Shown piece by piece: positions 24,651 through 37,978 of a stretch of 64,000 bases of DNA. The notes beneath the pieces are model-generated. The model saw only the letters and a list, made by a program, of their open reading frames with translations. It had not been told where the DNA came from and did no database searches. Each line of letters opens with the position of its first letter. Position 1 is the stretch's first letter. The stretch is from Solea solea (lineage: Eukaryota > Chordata > Actinopteri > Pleuronectiformes > Soleidae). Where the stretch lies: the NCBI RefSeq assembly GCF_958295425.1, contig NC_081149.1:16498090-16562089 (forward strand). The letters are read 5' to 3'. The position numbers and the translations under genes are program-made.

Positions 24651-25605
24651 TCCATCCTCACATGAAGGACATGAATAAAAATAAACAAAAACAGAATATA
24701 CAAAGGTCTAGCATAAGTTCAGTCTGGAATTCTTCGTCTAGAACCTTTCATACACAGAATGGAAGACAAAGAGCTTCACACAAAAAAGAAGTCAATCTTG
24801 TTGCTGAGTTTTCAACGATGTCTCTTTCTTAAAGCTCCGTATTGTGTCCAAGCACCAAAGACCGTGCTTAACCCTATATCAGCAAAGCCGGAATTCATTC
24901 TGTTATTCATTCACTTGTCTGTCGACATTTAAGAATATATTTCCTCATTCACACATCTACAACTGATGAGACGTGATTGTTTGTAAAAGTGCAAAAACAA
25001 AAAGAAAACCATGTTCCACCTTCAAGGGCATAAAGCAAACTCTTAAGCCCGTCTCTATTGTCTACCCACTGACTGAGCAAAGCACTGCCAGGAAGAGGCG
25101 AGAAAAATAAAATGACATCTCTGAAAAGGAGGCGGCCTTGCCAGCGAAAGCATAGACGGACTGTGTTCTGAATGCCCCGCTGTACTTAGCCATTCCATCA
25201 CAATGGAAATGCAGCTGTCCTTGAGAGGACAAGCACAACGCGCACGATGAATGAGAGGTCACTAATAGCTTGGACGTGACTGGCGGAGAGTACAGTATTT
25301 GCCCAGCTTGAACAGATGTGCGGATGAAATGTTTTTTGTGCTTGAATTCTCAGGTATGTGAATGGCACTACGAACAGACGGTAGTATTTTAAATAACCTC
25401 TGCTACTCGATATATAGTAATACACAGGGTTGGTTTTTTTTTATTATTTATTTATTTTGACCTTCAGTGCTTATCTCTGCTCAGTTCAGCCTGGTTTCCC
25501 AGAAAAAGTTGTTGTTTTTTTTTTTTACTTTTCTGCAAACCAAGGGACATGGTAGCCTCTGTGCATTCTGGACAGGAAAAAAAGTTGGAATGTTATATTT
25601 CGGGC

Positions 25606-25865
25606 AACAGTTGGTTGGTGGTTAGCAGTCTTGCCTTTGCAGGAAGAAGACCTGGGGTTCAAGACCTGGTTGGAACAAGGGCTTTTTCCGCATGGATGTT
25701 CTCCCCGTGTGTGTGTGTGTGTGTGGGGGGGTTCTCTGGTTTCCTCCCATGCAGATTTGGGGATTAGGCAAATTGGACACTCTAAATTGATCATGCACGG
25801 ATGTTTCTCTCTATGTGGCCCTGTGTTTATCACGTGGAGGATAAAGCGGTAGAAGATAAGTGAGT
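25606..25865 (+). mobile_element. SINE-like dispersed repeat, copy B with tRNA-like head
   Basis: The tRNA-like head (ggttggtggttagcagtc, then ggggttcaagacctgg) has A- and B-box-like words. It is followed by the same body blocks as copies A, C and D and by the terminal 'gaggataaagcggtagaaga'. A (GT) run and a deletion interrupt the middle. Confidence 0.72.
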
Positions 25866-27539
25866 GAGTGTTTCACACAGTTAAAGCCAACATTTGAACA
25901 TTCTGCCCTGGGGGGCATCAGTGGTGGCGGTGGTGTGATGTTATCGGGGACATCCTGGCGTGTTTTGATGTTGCAACACAATGTGTTTTAACGCTGAGAT
26001 TTGAATGATTCCATGATGATCTTTCCCGGGACATATAACCAGGTGCATTGTTTGCCTCAACCTGTACCACAGATTACTCAGGAAATGCTAGCATCACACT
26101 CATCCTGTCATTTCAGCACCACACGTGGATAACCACCATCACATTGATATACATATATATATATGTATATGTAATTTTGCATAATATTCCTTAATTATTG
26201 ATTAATGCCTGCAGAGTCAAAGCTCAGTGGGAGGTTGTCATGACGGCCATGATGCAGGCGATGACTGCAAGACAAGAAAAGAGTAGAAAAGTCTCTCTAA
26301 TTGCGCTGTTTGTGTCACCTTACAGCATTTTGAGAGCTTAAAGCAGGGGTATGTGTTCACAGCCTCGGGGCACAATCTCATTTTACATTCCTCTCGTCCT
26401 TCTGTAGCTCTCCGTGGCTGTGGGGCGAGATCCAAAGTTTTTACATCAAATGACATTTACAAAGCAGAGTCAATGTATTTGCTCTCCCTGTTGATACTCG
26501 CCGTATTTGCCCTTGCCTTTGTTTGATTTGTCAACAAAAGACAAATCCAAAATCCAAGTCCAAAAACTAAAAAGAAAGAAAGAAAGATAAGAAAAAAAGG
26601 CCTTTTTAGCTGATGTATAATTGTACTTTAAACATCATAAATGACTTGAATACCACTGTGACAAGCTGAAAGTTGAAACACCAAGAAAAAGCACCAAAGC
26701 TTGTGGGGATTTACATTAAACATGTTGATTTTGTCTCTCATGGAGACAAATGCCTCGTGGAAAAATAAACTGACAATGAGGGACATCTAGTGGTGAATTA
26801 TAAAACTGCCCTCTGATGTACTTGAAAGACATTTCATGTAACTTTGTTTATATAATGTCAGATATCCAGAAATTGTTGAGTCCTGGGTAAAAAATAAATA
26901 AATAAAAACCTGAATTCAAAACATTTCATAGCTGATTCTGAGTTTCTGGAGTTTCATTTATCAGAGTGACACAACAGCCTATTTCATCACCTTGTGAACT
27001 TACCTTTTAATGTATATTATAAATGTAAAAATGTGTGTAGGCTACATTTAAGAAAAATGTAAAACATTGGCTTTATTTAACTGTATTTTCAAGTGACATA
27101 ATAGTTTTTCTTAATATGAATTCATGAACTATTACAAATATGTATTAAATCATTTTTTTAATGTAATCAGGAAATGAAAGTAACGTGATTGTTTTGTTTG
27201 TTTGTTTGTTTGTTTGTTTTAAATCATGCCATAATGAAACTAAACATAAAGAACACACTCTTATAAGCATTTCACTGTTTTATGTTATGACTCCGTTGTT
27301 AGCCTCCAGGGAGCGCCCGCGTCTCCAGCACCAGTCCACTGTCCACCTTGTTCTACCGGCCCACAACAAGTGTCAAGTCACCCGTAAACAACACAACTCT
27401 ACTGGAAAAAGCGCTACAAAATAAGACAAGGGGAGAAGAAGAGACGCAAAGGCTGGGATAGTGAATCATAGAAAGAGGCAGAATATACATAAACTACTGT
27501 CATTTTGTAGGTTTTTTTTGTGTATTTATTTATTTATTT

Positions 27540-27911
27540 ATTTATTTTACTTAAGTATTAAGGTGTTTTTTTGGAAGTACTGTACTTTGCTACGTTTAAA
27601 ATCACATCAGTAAAAAAATATGACTGTTACCTTTGACCCATTTCGACTGATACATGATGTGTTTACATATTTTATATTGTCAGCAGTTTAATTATAAGGT
27701 TTGCCTTTAATTAAAAACAAGTAAAGTGACATGTGTGTCGCGTCGCACGACACAAGAAAGAACCCCAACTTGAGTGCAAGCTACTTTTTTCTTTATTTTA
27801 CTGTAACTTGAGTATAATTTTACTCCAGTACTTTTACTTGTACTAAAGTAAAATGTGATCAAAATAGTGGTACTTTTTTGTAGAATATCCCAGTACTCTT
27901 TCCACCTCTGT
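27540..27911 (-). mobile_element. Tol2-like hAT transposon remnant
   Basis: Read on the minus strand it opens with cagaggtgga and continues with repeated 'agtac', 'acttaag' and 'agtaaaa' words, as in the subterminal region of Tol2-like hAT elements. Only this end is clear; the other end fades into a TTTA-rich run near 27520-27550. There is no transposase frame, so it is a non-autonomous or decayed copy. Confidence 0.55.
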
Positions 27912-28049
27912 TTAAAATTAGACAGTTATAGTTACAAAAGCCTATATTTTATTCGTGTGTGTTACAATCTCCTCCTCAAAAGATTAAAAAGCCTAAAGGA
28001 GTTTTAATTTGAAAGTGTATGCCACCGGAAACGTGTATAGGTCCTTCTT

Positions 28050-28505
28050 TTTTTTATCTTTAATCGCAGTGAGCTTGACGCCAGTGTCCAACTTGTCTTT
28101 CCCTACAGCTCCTCTGGCCTCCTCCTCCTCCTCTTCCTCCTCCTCCTCCCTCCGCTCAACTCCCCACCTACAAGTTTGACAGCTCAGCCTTTTCACTGCA
28201 CACACACACACACACACACACACAGAGAGAGAGAACAGCAGCAGCAGCAACAACAGACACAGACTTTTCTCCTTTTCCTCCGTCTGTTCTCATCTGTTCC
28301 TCTTGGTGTGTGTTTCTTTATTTTTATTTTATTTTTTTATCTGTGCGTCTTTGCGTCTCCTGCTGGCTATGAGGAATTTCTTGTGTCCGTAGTTTTTTTG
28401 ATCCCTCCGGTATCTTTTTTTTTATTTTTATTTTTTTATTATTTTTTTTTTGTATATACATTTTTTTGTTTTTGGTCGGGTGTCGTTAAGGATCTAAAGT
28501 GAACC
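28050..28505 (+). promoter_or_regulatory. baiap2l1: baiap2l1 presumptive promoter/5' UTR
   Basis: A pyrimidine-rich leader precedes the start codon, with a CA tract (about 28197-28222) and a CAG/CAA run. The ATG has a good context (a C/A-rich leader ending aacc). No TATA box is obvious and the start site is not determined. Confidence 0.35.
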
Positions 28506-28556
28506 ATGTCGAGGAGCGCGGAGGAGGTGAACAAGCTCACTGAAATGACATACAAG
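28506..28556 (+). CDS. baiap2l1: baiap2l1 coding exon 1
   Basis: Codons 1-17 (M-S-R-S-A-E-E-V-N onward), the start of the I-BAR domain. The donor is gtgggt, phase 0. Confidence 0.9.
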
Positions 28557-31500
28557 GTGGGTGAGAATCCAACAGGTGCGACATCAACATAGTATTCATG
28601 TGTCCTCCTCCTCGTCGTCCATGTGTCCTCCATTGCTCTATACTTCAAACTCTACGTTGTTGCTGTTTGTTTCTGTGCGTAATGTGTTCATATTTACTGT
28701 GAACTCGTTCTGGAGTCAGAGAAGGCCTTTGTTGACAATCATCCACGTAGTTCTAAAGTACAGGACTGGACAGATGTAACTTTCCTCAGTGGCAACGTTG
28801 CAAAGTCATCACTTTAAACTGTTTAACAGTGAACTATTTCTTTGTATTTGTCCCCCTTCTTTATCATTATACTTATCCATATCAACTGATTTGAAAGTTA
28901 TATGTGAAAAACCTTATTTCTCTAATAAGATGTCACGTACTTTGTGTTTAGATTAGAGTCATTCTCATTTTCAAGGCTCTACAGACCGGGGTTATATAGA
29001 CTAACCTGTTCTATATGTGTCACTGTCATCAGGGTGAAGTCAGGCTAATGTCCAGTGTGGCAACTTTTTCAGCAGTTAGCCCAGAGACTCTCTGTTTGGG
29101 GAGTGACCTGAGTTTGGATCTTTAGAGACGAGCCCCACCCTAGGAGTGCCATTTCCTCATGAAAGCCTCGTCCCGGTTGATCAGCATCCATTCAAACTCC
29201 TCTCTCTATCTCTGTGTGTAATGCACAATGGCAGTAATTCACCGAATTATCAGTTTTAAAGGGAATGTAACAGATGAACTGGTGCATTTATCATGTGTAC
29301 TCCACAGGTGGGACAGAGAAGGTGGGAGGCAAAAGAGAGAGAGATAGAGAGGGAAGCTGTAGTGACGTTAATGTTGCTTCTCTGCAGCATTTATTCACCT
29401 TGTTTAGTTATTATCTGCTGCTCCTCTTGGGACAGCCCCCACAGCTCCTTGGTGTGATGAAATGCAGGAAAAAGACTCTGGGTTTAATAATTTAGCTGTG
29501 TGGTAAGATTATACAGCAGGCTCCTCTGACTCGCAGCTATAATCAACAGTGGTTGGGAAAGCTCCCAGAGTGCTGTATGTTTGCAGCAAATGAGGCCAGC
29601 GTCGCGTTGTTTTTGTTGCCCAAAGACTTGGGACAATTCTTTTTTAGACGCTGCATGTCTCACAATACTGACAAGATACGTGATCAGAGTGGCAGTAGCT
29701 TGTAGGAGTCTTTGAATGGTCGCTAATGTTTTGTTTTTAAGGCCCTTCATTCACTCTGAGCTTGGACGTGAACTGAAGCTCACACCTTCTTCTCTCACAG
29801 TGTCACTGTGGTGCTGTGGACAAAGAATGGCAGAATCATTTACATAATTGCAGAGATAAATGCTTAGCTAGGACATGATTATTATGGACGATCGCTCCAA
29901 CTCAGTGACATGAATGAATGGATTGATGGCGCCCACTCATTCTGGGTTTTGTCCATCAAAAAAAACCTCCACTTGTGTGTTGGAAATATAATATTTTGTG
30001 TTGTTTTTATTGTCTCCCACTCATGCACTTATTCCCCCACCAAGGAGGTGATGTTTTTACTGTTGGTTTATAGCTGAGAAGATGTTTTTAGAGTATGGAT
30101 GGGGTGTTGCAGATCTGCGGATTTGGTTCAGTTTTTCATTCTTGTGCTTCTGTGTTTTTTTGTTATATATATATAATATTACAGGACTTTCCTTTTGTGT
30201 GTGTTGACAGCCAGGTTGACCCTTAACCGCCCATGTACTTCAAACCAAACCTTAAAAAGAAAAGGTTTTTAACGCGTTTGTTTGTTTTTTTCCATCCACC
30301 CAGAATGTGATGGAACAGTTCAACCCGGGACTGAGGAATATGATCAATCTTGGCAAAAACTATGAGAAATCAGTGGCTGGTGAGTATTTTTTTTTACAAC
30401 CCCAATACACAACGCTTATGAAAACATGTGTTTGCCCCATTGTCAGAAACAAATAAATTTCTACACAGCCCGCTGCTAATTTGTGGAAATCCTTATGATA
30501 TAGATTTTCATTTACTCCTTCACTATTTTGACATACATCAATAATCGAGGTATCATTTTCCCAGCAATGAACCTGGCGGGAAGGTTGTACTTTGATGCAA
30601 TGTCCAAGATTGGGGAGAATGCCGCTGTGTCTCCTGTCTCCAGAGAATTAGGTAAGTTTCCATGTTGCTCTCTTCTGCGATAGATCTGCCGACTGTAGCG
30701 ATCGTTCCTGCTTTTCTGGAAACAGTTGTTTGTCTCACTTGGGTCTCAGGGGACGGGGGTGTATTTAGAGTTGTTCCGATTCCGATACCAGTATCGGAAA
30801 AGCCTCCGATACTGCCGAAAATGCTGGTATCGGTATCGGCGAGTACTGGAGTCCAGGCACCGATCCGATACCATGATACTGCACTATTTAAAGATTTAAA
30901 TGCCTTTTTATTTTACTACATAATGGCTGCACTTTAATTTGTTTTTTATAATTATTCCTATATTTATTTAAGTTGCTGTTGCACTACTGTTTTTTATACT
31001 GTTCTATTTAAAAATAAATATAAAAATAAATGGCTTCCATTTGCTGTATTCATTCATGTTTTGCATAGGGTTTAACCTGAGCAAGGCCTTACCACAATGA
31101 TAATCATATCACTGTATCACACGCAGGCATAGTATGATTTTTTTTTTTTTACACACTGGTATCGGTATCGGTACTCGGTATCGGCCGATACCGACAGCAC
31201 GAGTATCAGAATCGGTATCGGGAGGGAAAAAATGGTATCGGAACATCTCTAGGTGTATTATATTCAAATGACCAGTATTAGCTGACACATGTAGTGTACA
31301 TTAGTGTAACCCCTTATATGATTGCGGTTCTAAGTCTACGGCTTCAATAGTCCAGTCCCATAAGACAAAATCACAAAGTGCAGACTTTGTGATTGATTTA
31401 CTAACATAGGAAACAATTTAACACCTTAAACAAGAAAAGCCCTGTCAAATCTTCTCCTTGTCATTCAGATACACACTAAGAGCACTGAGCAAAGCAGCGG

Positions 31501-34500
31501 TAATACTTTGTTGTAATGCCACCGTGGAACTTTTGCCGGATGCATGATGAGCTTAAAAATACACCATACGCCAAAGTTTTTTTTTTTTTTTTTTTCGTGC
31601 GGCCTCTTGTTTGTTTCTAGCCAACTCCCCGAAGCTCATTTGCAGCCCAAAGAGGTCTGGCATCCTAACCCCACGGTCACCAGAGGCACACTTTGATTTA
31701 ACCACTGTATGTCTCTCAACTCCCCTGCTGATCGGGAGCAAAACCGCTAATTAAATTCGCCAGCACAGTGGGAACAGGCACCACCTGGTGCCATATGGGA
31801 CTCAGTTTCCTGGCACACTTGATAGTAATTCTCCACCACAAGCAAAAAAAAATAATAAATGAAGCCACCCCCTATTGTGTATACATGAAAGGGAAGTGTA
31901 AAGGTCTGTAATTTGCCCCATAAAGAAGACCTGTGCGTACATTTTTGTACAGGTGGTGGGTTATTGATGGTTTTAAGAGTAAAGCCTCACATGGAATAGT
32001 CGCTATTGTCTGGCAGGGATGGGTTCAAGAAATATGTTGAGTGTGCAGGTGAGACTTGATGTGCAGGCTCTGAAAATAATACTTATGTGACACAGAACTG
32101 TCAAAAGCCAGACTTTAAAAATACCTGAAATTGTGTTGAGTGTAGAATAAGGGAAAGGGATTAAGGCAGTTTACAGTTAATGACGTCCTGTTGTGGCAAG
32201 CTCAGCTTGAAATGTGCTTCCTGTAATAGGAAGTGAAAAGGAAACGAGGGGAGTGGGGATTCTTATCAGCGTCCTTATAAGCAATAAAACAAAACAAAAA
32301 ATGACCCAAAATGTCCCAATTACCACCTGTTTGAATGATGAAGTCAGGATGTCACACTCACCGCTGTCCTGCAGATACACCCGAGCACCCACTAATCCCT
32401 GCTGGGAAAGACAGGGTGGGACAGAGAGAGGGAGAGCGAGGGAGGTTTAGTCACTCTTGTCTCATGACGGATCAGTTTAGTCTGAGTCATTATGGTGGAT
32501 TATGTGGAGCAGGGGGGTGATTAAATACACACCGGGCCTGGAAACCTAAATGCACTGTAAATGTTTGTAAAAACTCACGTCCCCATGTCCGGTCTGAACG
32601 GTCTGACAGTGTGTGCCCTTTGCTCCTGAGGTTGCTCATAGATCTGACCCATCAGAAACCTGAGCTTCAGCGATGCGTAGCCGACCAGAAACCAGATACT
32701 CTTGAGAGGCAGCGGAGGAGTGGTGCACCTTATCCCACCAACTTCTTCTTCTTCTTCCTTTAATTCCTAATTATTCCTTCTTCTTCCTTCTTCCTCCTCC
32801 TCCTCCTCCTGTGCCACAGTTCAAATGTCAAGTGTTCTTTCATTCGGGAACTCAGGTGTCTGACTTGTTCCTTGTTTCATTCTTTGGAACAAGGAAGAAG
32901 TAGATGTGAAGGACCAGGATGTAAAGACGGATGACTGAGTTTAGAACAAGCTTTGTTTGTTTTTGCACCTTTTCTTTAACGTTTAGGTGTAACTATGCCT
33001 CGTCGGTGACCAAAAACTGAAGAGCATTTTGTTTTCTGCAGGGATTTTAATCTTTTCCCGTTTTAATTTTGTGCTTTTACGGGGCTTTACGGAGGCTCAA
33101 CACACACACACACACACACACACAAGGACACACGGGTCCTTGAAATGCCTTTTGGCCCATTTTTACATATTCCAGGCAGGTTTGCATGGCGGCTGTCACC
33201 AATGCCAGAATGATTTTGTCCACAGTCAAAAACAGAGGAAGAACTGTGGAACTTACACCCTTCCTTTCTGTTTTTGCATACAGCCATGGCTGATCATGTC
33301 ACTCTCTCGATTTCTGAAATACTTTTTTACTTAATTGTTGTCAACTGAGCTTCAAGACACTTAATCATGGGGTTATTGTCTGTAATTTAGTGATCACTGT
33401 TTGCCAAATGCACTCACATAGAATAACAAGTCTATTAATCTGCCCTCATGGATTGTCTTGTCTTCCGTCTGCTGTTGTTACTCATAATAACTGAAACTTC
33501 CGTTGTTCACGGAAACTGGTTCACACGGATAGAAAATAGAGGCATTTATTGTACAAACAAGGGATTTTCAGGTTTGTGGGGATTTCTTTGGACCACGCAG
33601 TGCAGCTGTCAGGACAGTCCTGTGAGTCGGCACAAGCCAGAGGAAAAGATGAGCTGAAATCATAAAGTGTTGTCGACTCAAAGATAAAAAATATAAAGTC
33701 TCTTTTTACATCTGACTGAACTCACTCTAACTGTTCAAACGTGTCCACCGAGCTCACTATAAGCAGCAGATGAGACCATTGTGCATGGGAGGGGGGAACA
33801 GGGCTTATACAGCAGCAGCCTGTCTTCCTTGTGTCAGATTACCTCGGTTGTGTCTTGTTAGCCCGCGGTGTTGCGTTGCTGCCTCTGGTTTTGTATCACA
33901 TCATGGCATTTTTTTTTTTTTTTTTTTGCCCTCATACCTTGCCCGATTGTGCACACCGGTCGCCTGGCAACGCTTTGTGTGCAGATTGCATCAACAACAA
34001 ACAAAAGGAGTGTGACATGCCCGAAAAGGACAGTTGATTTCTGAGTCGTGTGCGTCCAACGGTTACGTGACACATTTGCATCGATGTGATAAAGATATTA
34101 TGAGGCGTCGATGACTCAAGACTTTTTTTGTTTTACAAATGATCCTGTCCGTCAGGTATTTGGGGTTCCACGCCTGCTAATGTGAATAGGACGGGATAAA
34201 TGGACTTTAGATAAATTAAATATATTGAGTGCCTGGTTTACTTTTTACCCAGTGTCACATATGTCGCAACCAGGCCCTTTTTTGCCCCATTATCTGTCTT
34301 AAGTATATCCTTTTTCTGCTGTCTGGTTTTCTCCTGTGCTGTGAAAGGGCAGATTTACCGAGCTTTTATCTCTGGGGCTGTTTGAACTGTGCTGAGTGAA
34401 AGAGCTACTGTGCCATAGGGCAAGGTGGAGCACAGCAGGGATGGGCTGTGTTTACATACAGATGAATGTACATGTCATAGTCATGCATCACACATTTCTA

Positions 34501-37500
34501 CACGGAGACAATGGGGAAAAAAAACTGGATTGTTTTTCTTCCATTGTCTTCTTTTTTTTCTTTTCACATGCTGTAGGTTCATTTGTTGCCACGTTGATTT
34601 TTAAACTGAAAGGCGATGTACAGAATGTAAAATATGTTAAAGAGCATTTACCACCTTTTAAACCGCATTTAAAGTGGTCACTGCAATCCCAAGTGAAAAC
34701 ACTGCAGGGGCGTGGTTGCCAGGTTTTCAGAAAGAATGATGCTCAGCGTTACATACATTAATGTAAACTTTACCACTGTGTGTGTTTAATCTTTATAAAC
34801 ACTGCGGACCATTAGCCAGCATTGTTGCCTCACAGGAAGAAGGTCTGACTAAGGGCCTTTCTGCATGGTTTGCATCTTCTCCCGGTGTGTGCATGGATTT
34901 TCTGCGGGTACTCTGGTTTCCTCCCGCAGTCCAAAAACACGCAGAGGTTAACTGGACTGGCAACCTGTCCAGGTTGGGCCTTTTTGACTCGTAGCTACAG
35001 CTTGCTGTGTTTAGTTAACACTGCTGCAATCTTTCCCTTTTTCTCTGCCTTTTATGACTTAATATAATACATTTCTTACATATAACCCCTTTACCGAACA
35101 CAGAAATATTAAGGTTACATCAGCCCAGTACAGTATAGCTGCTCTTATTGGATAATAAAGAATGCTTTGTTATGACGTTCACTCACTGTACGTGAAAAAT
35201 ACATTTCCACGGTAAAACTGTGTTGTGGGAAAAGGTAACCTCATGTTCCCGCTCTGGCCATTTGCATGTTGTCTTTATATTTTGGATGTTACATGATCCA
35301 GTGGTAGATAGAGCAGTGTATACTACATATTTTAGTTCATGTGTGTTGCTTTCTATGAGTCAAAGCCGAATGGTCCTTTTTTTTTTTTTATAACAACTGG
35401 AGTCAGAGCCACAGAGCAGCAGCTGTTGTTTTGCTGAGTCTCCATCACTGTTTCTCTGCTGCTTCCAGCAATAAAGTGAATCCCCATCTGCACCGAGACA
35501 TGTAATCAGATTCACTGGCCCGGCCCACACTGTTTTCTTCTTTGCAAACACACACAAGTTGTTCCTCTTTGCCCAACAGTACTAGAGTACTTGTCAAAAA
35601 TGACAAAAACTGTGCGTACAGTGACTTGGCACCACATTTAAGTCGCTGATCAAATAGCGGCGGTACTGATGTCACTGTTGTCCTGTTGCTGGTCAATTGT
35701 CCTTAGTTCAGACACAAATAACTGTGTTATCGACAGTTTTACATCGCAGGAGACAACACCTTTGATATTCCTACTGTTGCAAATTAGTATCTTATCTGAC
35801 GTGAGCATATTTTGAGAATCAAATGTTTTCCTGGCAAGCGTCGCGCTTACCGATACTGAGCGAGATCAGTCCGATACAGTTGTTCTTGTGCTGATGCGTT
35901 TACTTCTTGGACATAACCACAGCCATTTCAAAAACACAATGCTCCAACTGTGGTTAACACATGCTGTACTCCCTATAATTTTCATGAACAACGTTACACT
36001 CAGCTGTTTTGCTTTAAGTACGGTGAGAGTTGCTGACACAGCAGTAACCGCACGGCGGTGGTGCATGAGCTTACTGAAGCATTTACATGACGTTTCAGGT
36101 TTATGGATCATATTAGATATCAGAAACATCTGTACTGCACCTCAAGTGCTGGGAATTCCAGCTCATATAGACTTTTAATCACCATTTTCCATTGAATGAT
36201 TGCACCTGCTGCTTATATACGTTTTGGCTGCGTTCCATCAAAGTTCTTTTTTTAATTAGCTGAGCACTAGGTGGTCCAGTTTTTCAAGTCCAGGCACACG
36301 TAATGTTTTTTTTATTTTTTTATTTTATTTATTTTTCATCTTGGTAAGGAAGGAAATCCTTTGTACTATCATCTGCAGAGGATTTGTTTTTGGGGGGGGG
36401 GGGGTCTCAGATGGATCGGCATCATTTCAAATACAGTGCTTATATTATAGTGTGTACAGTTTGTTCCTTGTGCTTATCATCAAACACCATTATCTTTTCT
36501 GCTCAGCCCGAACGAGGGAAAGGCAACAATTAGATTGCACCTGCATTGCATCAGACATCACCCTGTAAGTTGTTGTGTCTTCTTGTCTCTCTCTTTGTCT
36601 GCAGGTGCCGTGCTGATGGAAATCTCAGAAGTCCACAGGAAGGTTCATCTTGAGATGGAGGAAAATGTGAGTGCGAGTACTGAAGCAAACTTCTGCGGGA
36701 GCATAATTACTGTGTAATTGTGTGTCGCCTCACCCAGATGCACTTTGTCAGACACTCTCACTCTCAGAAACTGTTGCTCAATACGAGGTATTTCCACACA
36801 GCACAGGTGAAGCTGCAGTTCACCAAGCGCCATTTAGTGGCACCGAACAGCCCACTCACTCTCCTCCTGCTACCTGCTGCTGTTGTCCCCCCCCCCCCCC
36901 CCCACACCTACTGTACATCTGCTGCAGTCGCACAATAGACTAGTGAAACAAAGTGTTAGGAAGAGGATGGGACACGACAGGTTTGGGTCGTTGGAACACA
37001 TGTTGCTTTATGTCCTTGCTGGGAACAAGGGAGGCAAGTCTCAACATGTCCTGGAAAACACTGTCTGGAGCTGTTATAGTTTGGTGCGCTGAGAAAATGC
37101 ATCGTCTTTTAGGCATAAGTAGCTATGCTAATGCAACAGTAGGCCTGCATATAATTACTGTAATGAAAAATAATAAGAATTACAGAGCACATGGATTGAT
37201 TTATTTGACCTTTTGATGGACAATTTACAATTTATTTCTAATGGTGTTGCAGGCCGAGCCCTTTTGAAACCCTGATAGCGAACATTAGAATGTGTCACAA
37301 TTAACCACGCCTTTAAAAGCTCGAATTTGCAAGGCATTTGTTGATAGCATCATCAGTGGGTGGTTTGCTTGGTTAATGGCACTGCATTTGGTGTGAGTCA
37401 GAGCATTTATTCAAGTGACTGTAAATAATGGGAGAAACCATTTTGTGTGGTCACCACTGCAGGTTCAGAGATGGGGTCTTAGTGTTCAATGATCTGCCAC

Positions 37501-37943
37501 CATGTGTGCGCTAACGCCGCATCACAGCGAGGCTGTGGTGAAGGAGTGCTCTGACACCATGCAACAACAACAACAACAAAAAGAAAGAGAGGAATTCAGA
37601 GAAGTCTGTGGGCATTTCCACGCTTAGTGTCTGACTCATTGATAAATGCAACCATGGACATGGTTCTCACCCCCGCACACACTCACTGATACACTCTATA
37701 CGATCAGTCTTCAGTTGTCTTGATGAAACTTGCAGTTTTTTCCCTGTGGGCTGCTGACAAACTGTAGCACTTCATCCACCCATCAAGTTTCTAATCAGTG
37801 TGTCTTCTCTTCTCCTCTCCTCTCCTCTCTCTCCCTCACACTGCTGCTTCTCACCTGAAGTATAAAAGGTTCCACAGGGAGATAATATCCGAGCTGGAGA
37901 GAAAGACCGACATGGATGTCAAATACATGACAGTGAGTTTTCG

Positions 37944-37978
<35 letters not shown>

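Larger units (their letters stand above)
15381..28050. other. intergenic region between nptx2 and baiap2l1
   Basis: About 12.7 kb without a recognisable exon. It contains a tRNA-like SINE relic (about 18675-18745), a GTTAAGACC-type repeat with an AT/GT tail (about 20038-20232), a candidate CTCF motif (23737-23750), a TCTA array (24609-24650), SINE copy B (25606-25865) and a Tol2-like hAT remnant (about 27540-27911). The rest looks unique. Stretches such as 15030-15130 and 16720-17350 are not visibly repetitive and could hold enhancers, but nothing in the sequence proves that. Confidence 0.6.
30652..36604 (+). other. baiap2l1: baiap2l1 intron 3
   Basis: Almost 6 kb. It holds a hAT-type MITE (30766-31251), a CA tract (about 33100-33124), a T run (33908-33927), SINE copy C (34795-34985) and a G run (36391-36404). 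No exon of another gene is recognised. The open frames near 33.0-34.8 kb cross repeats or have no recognisable content. Confidence 0.7.
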
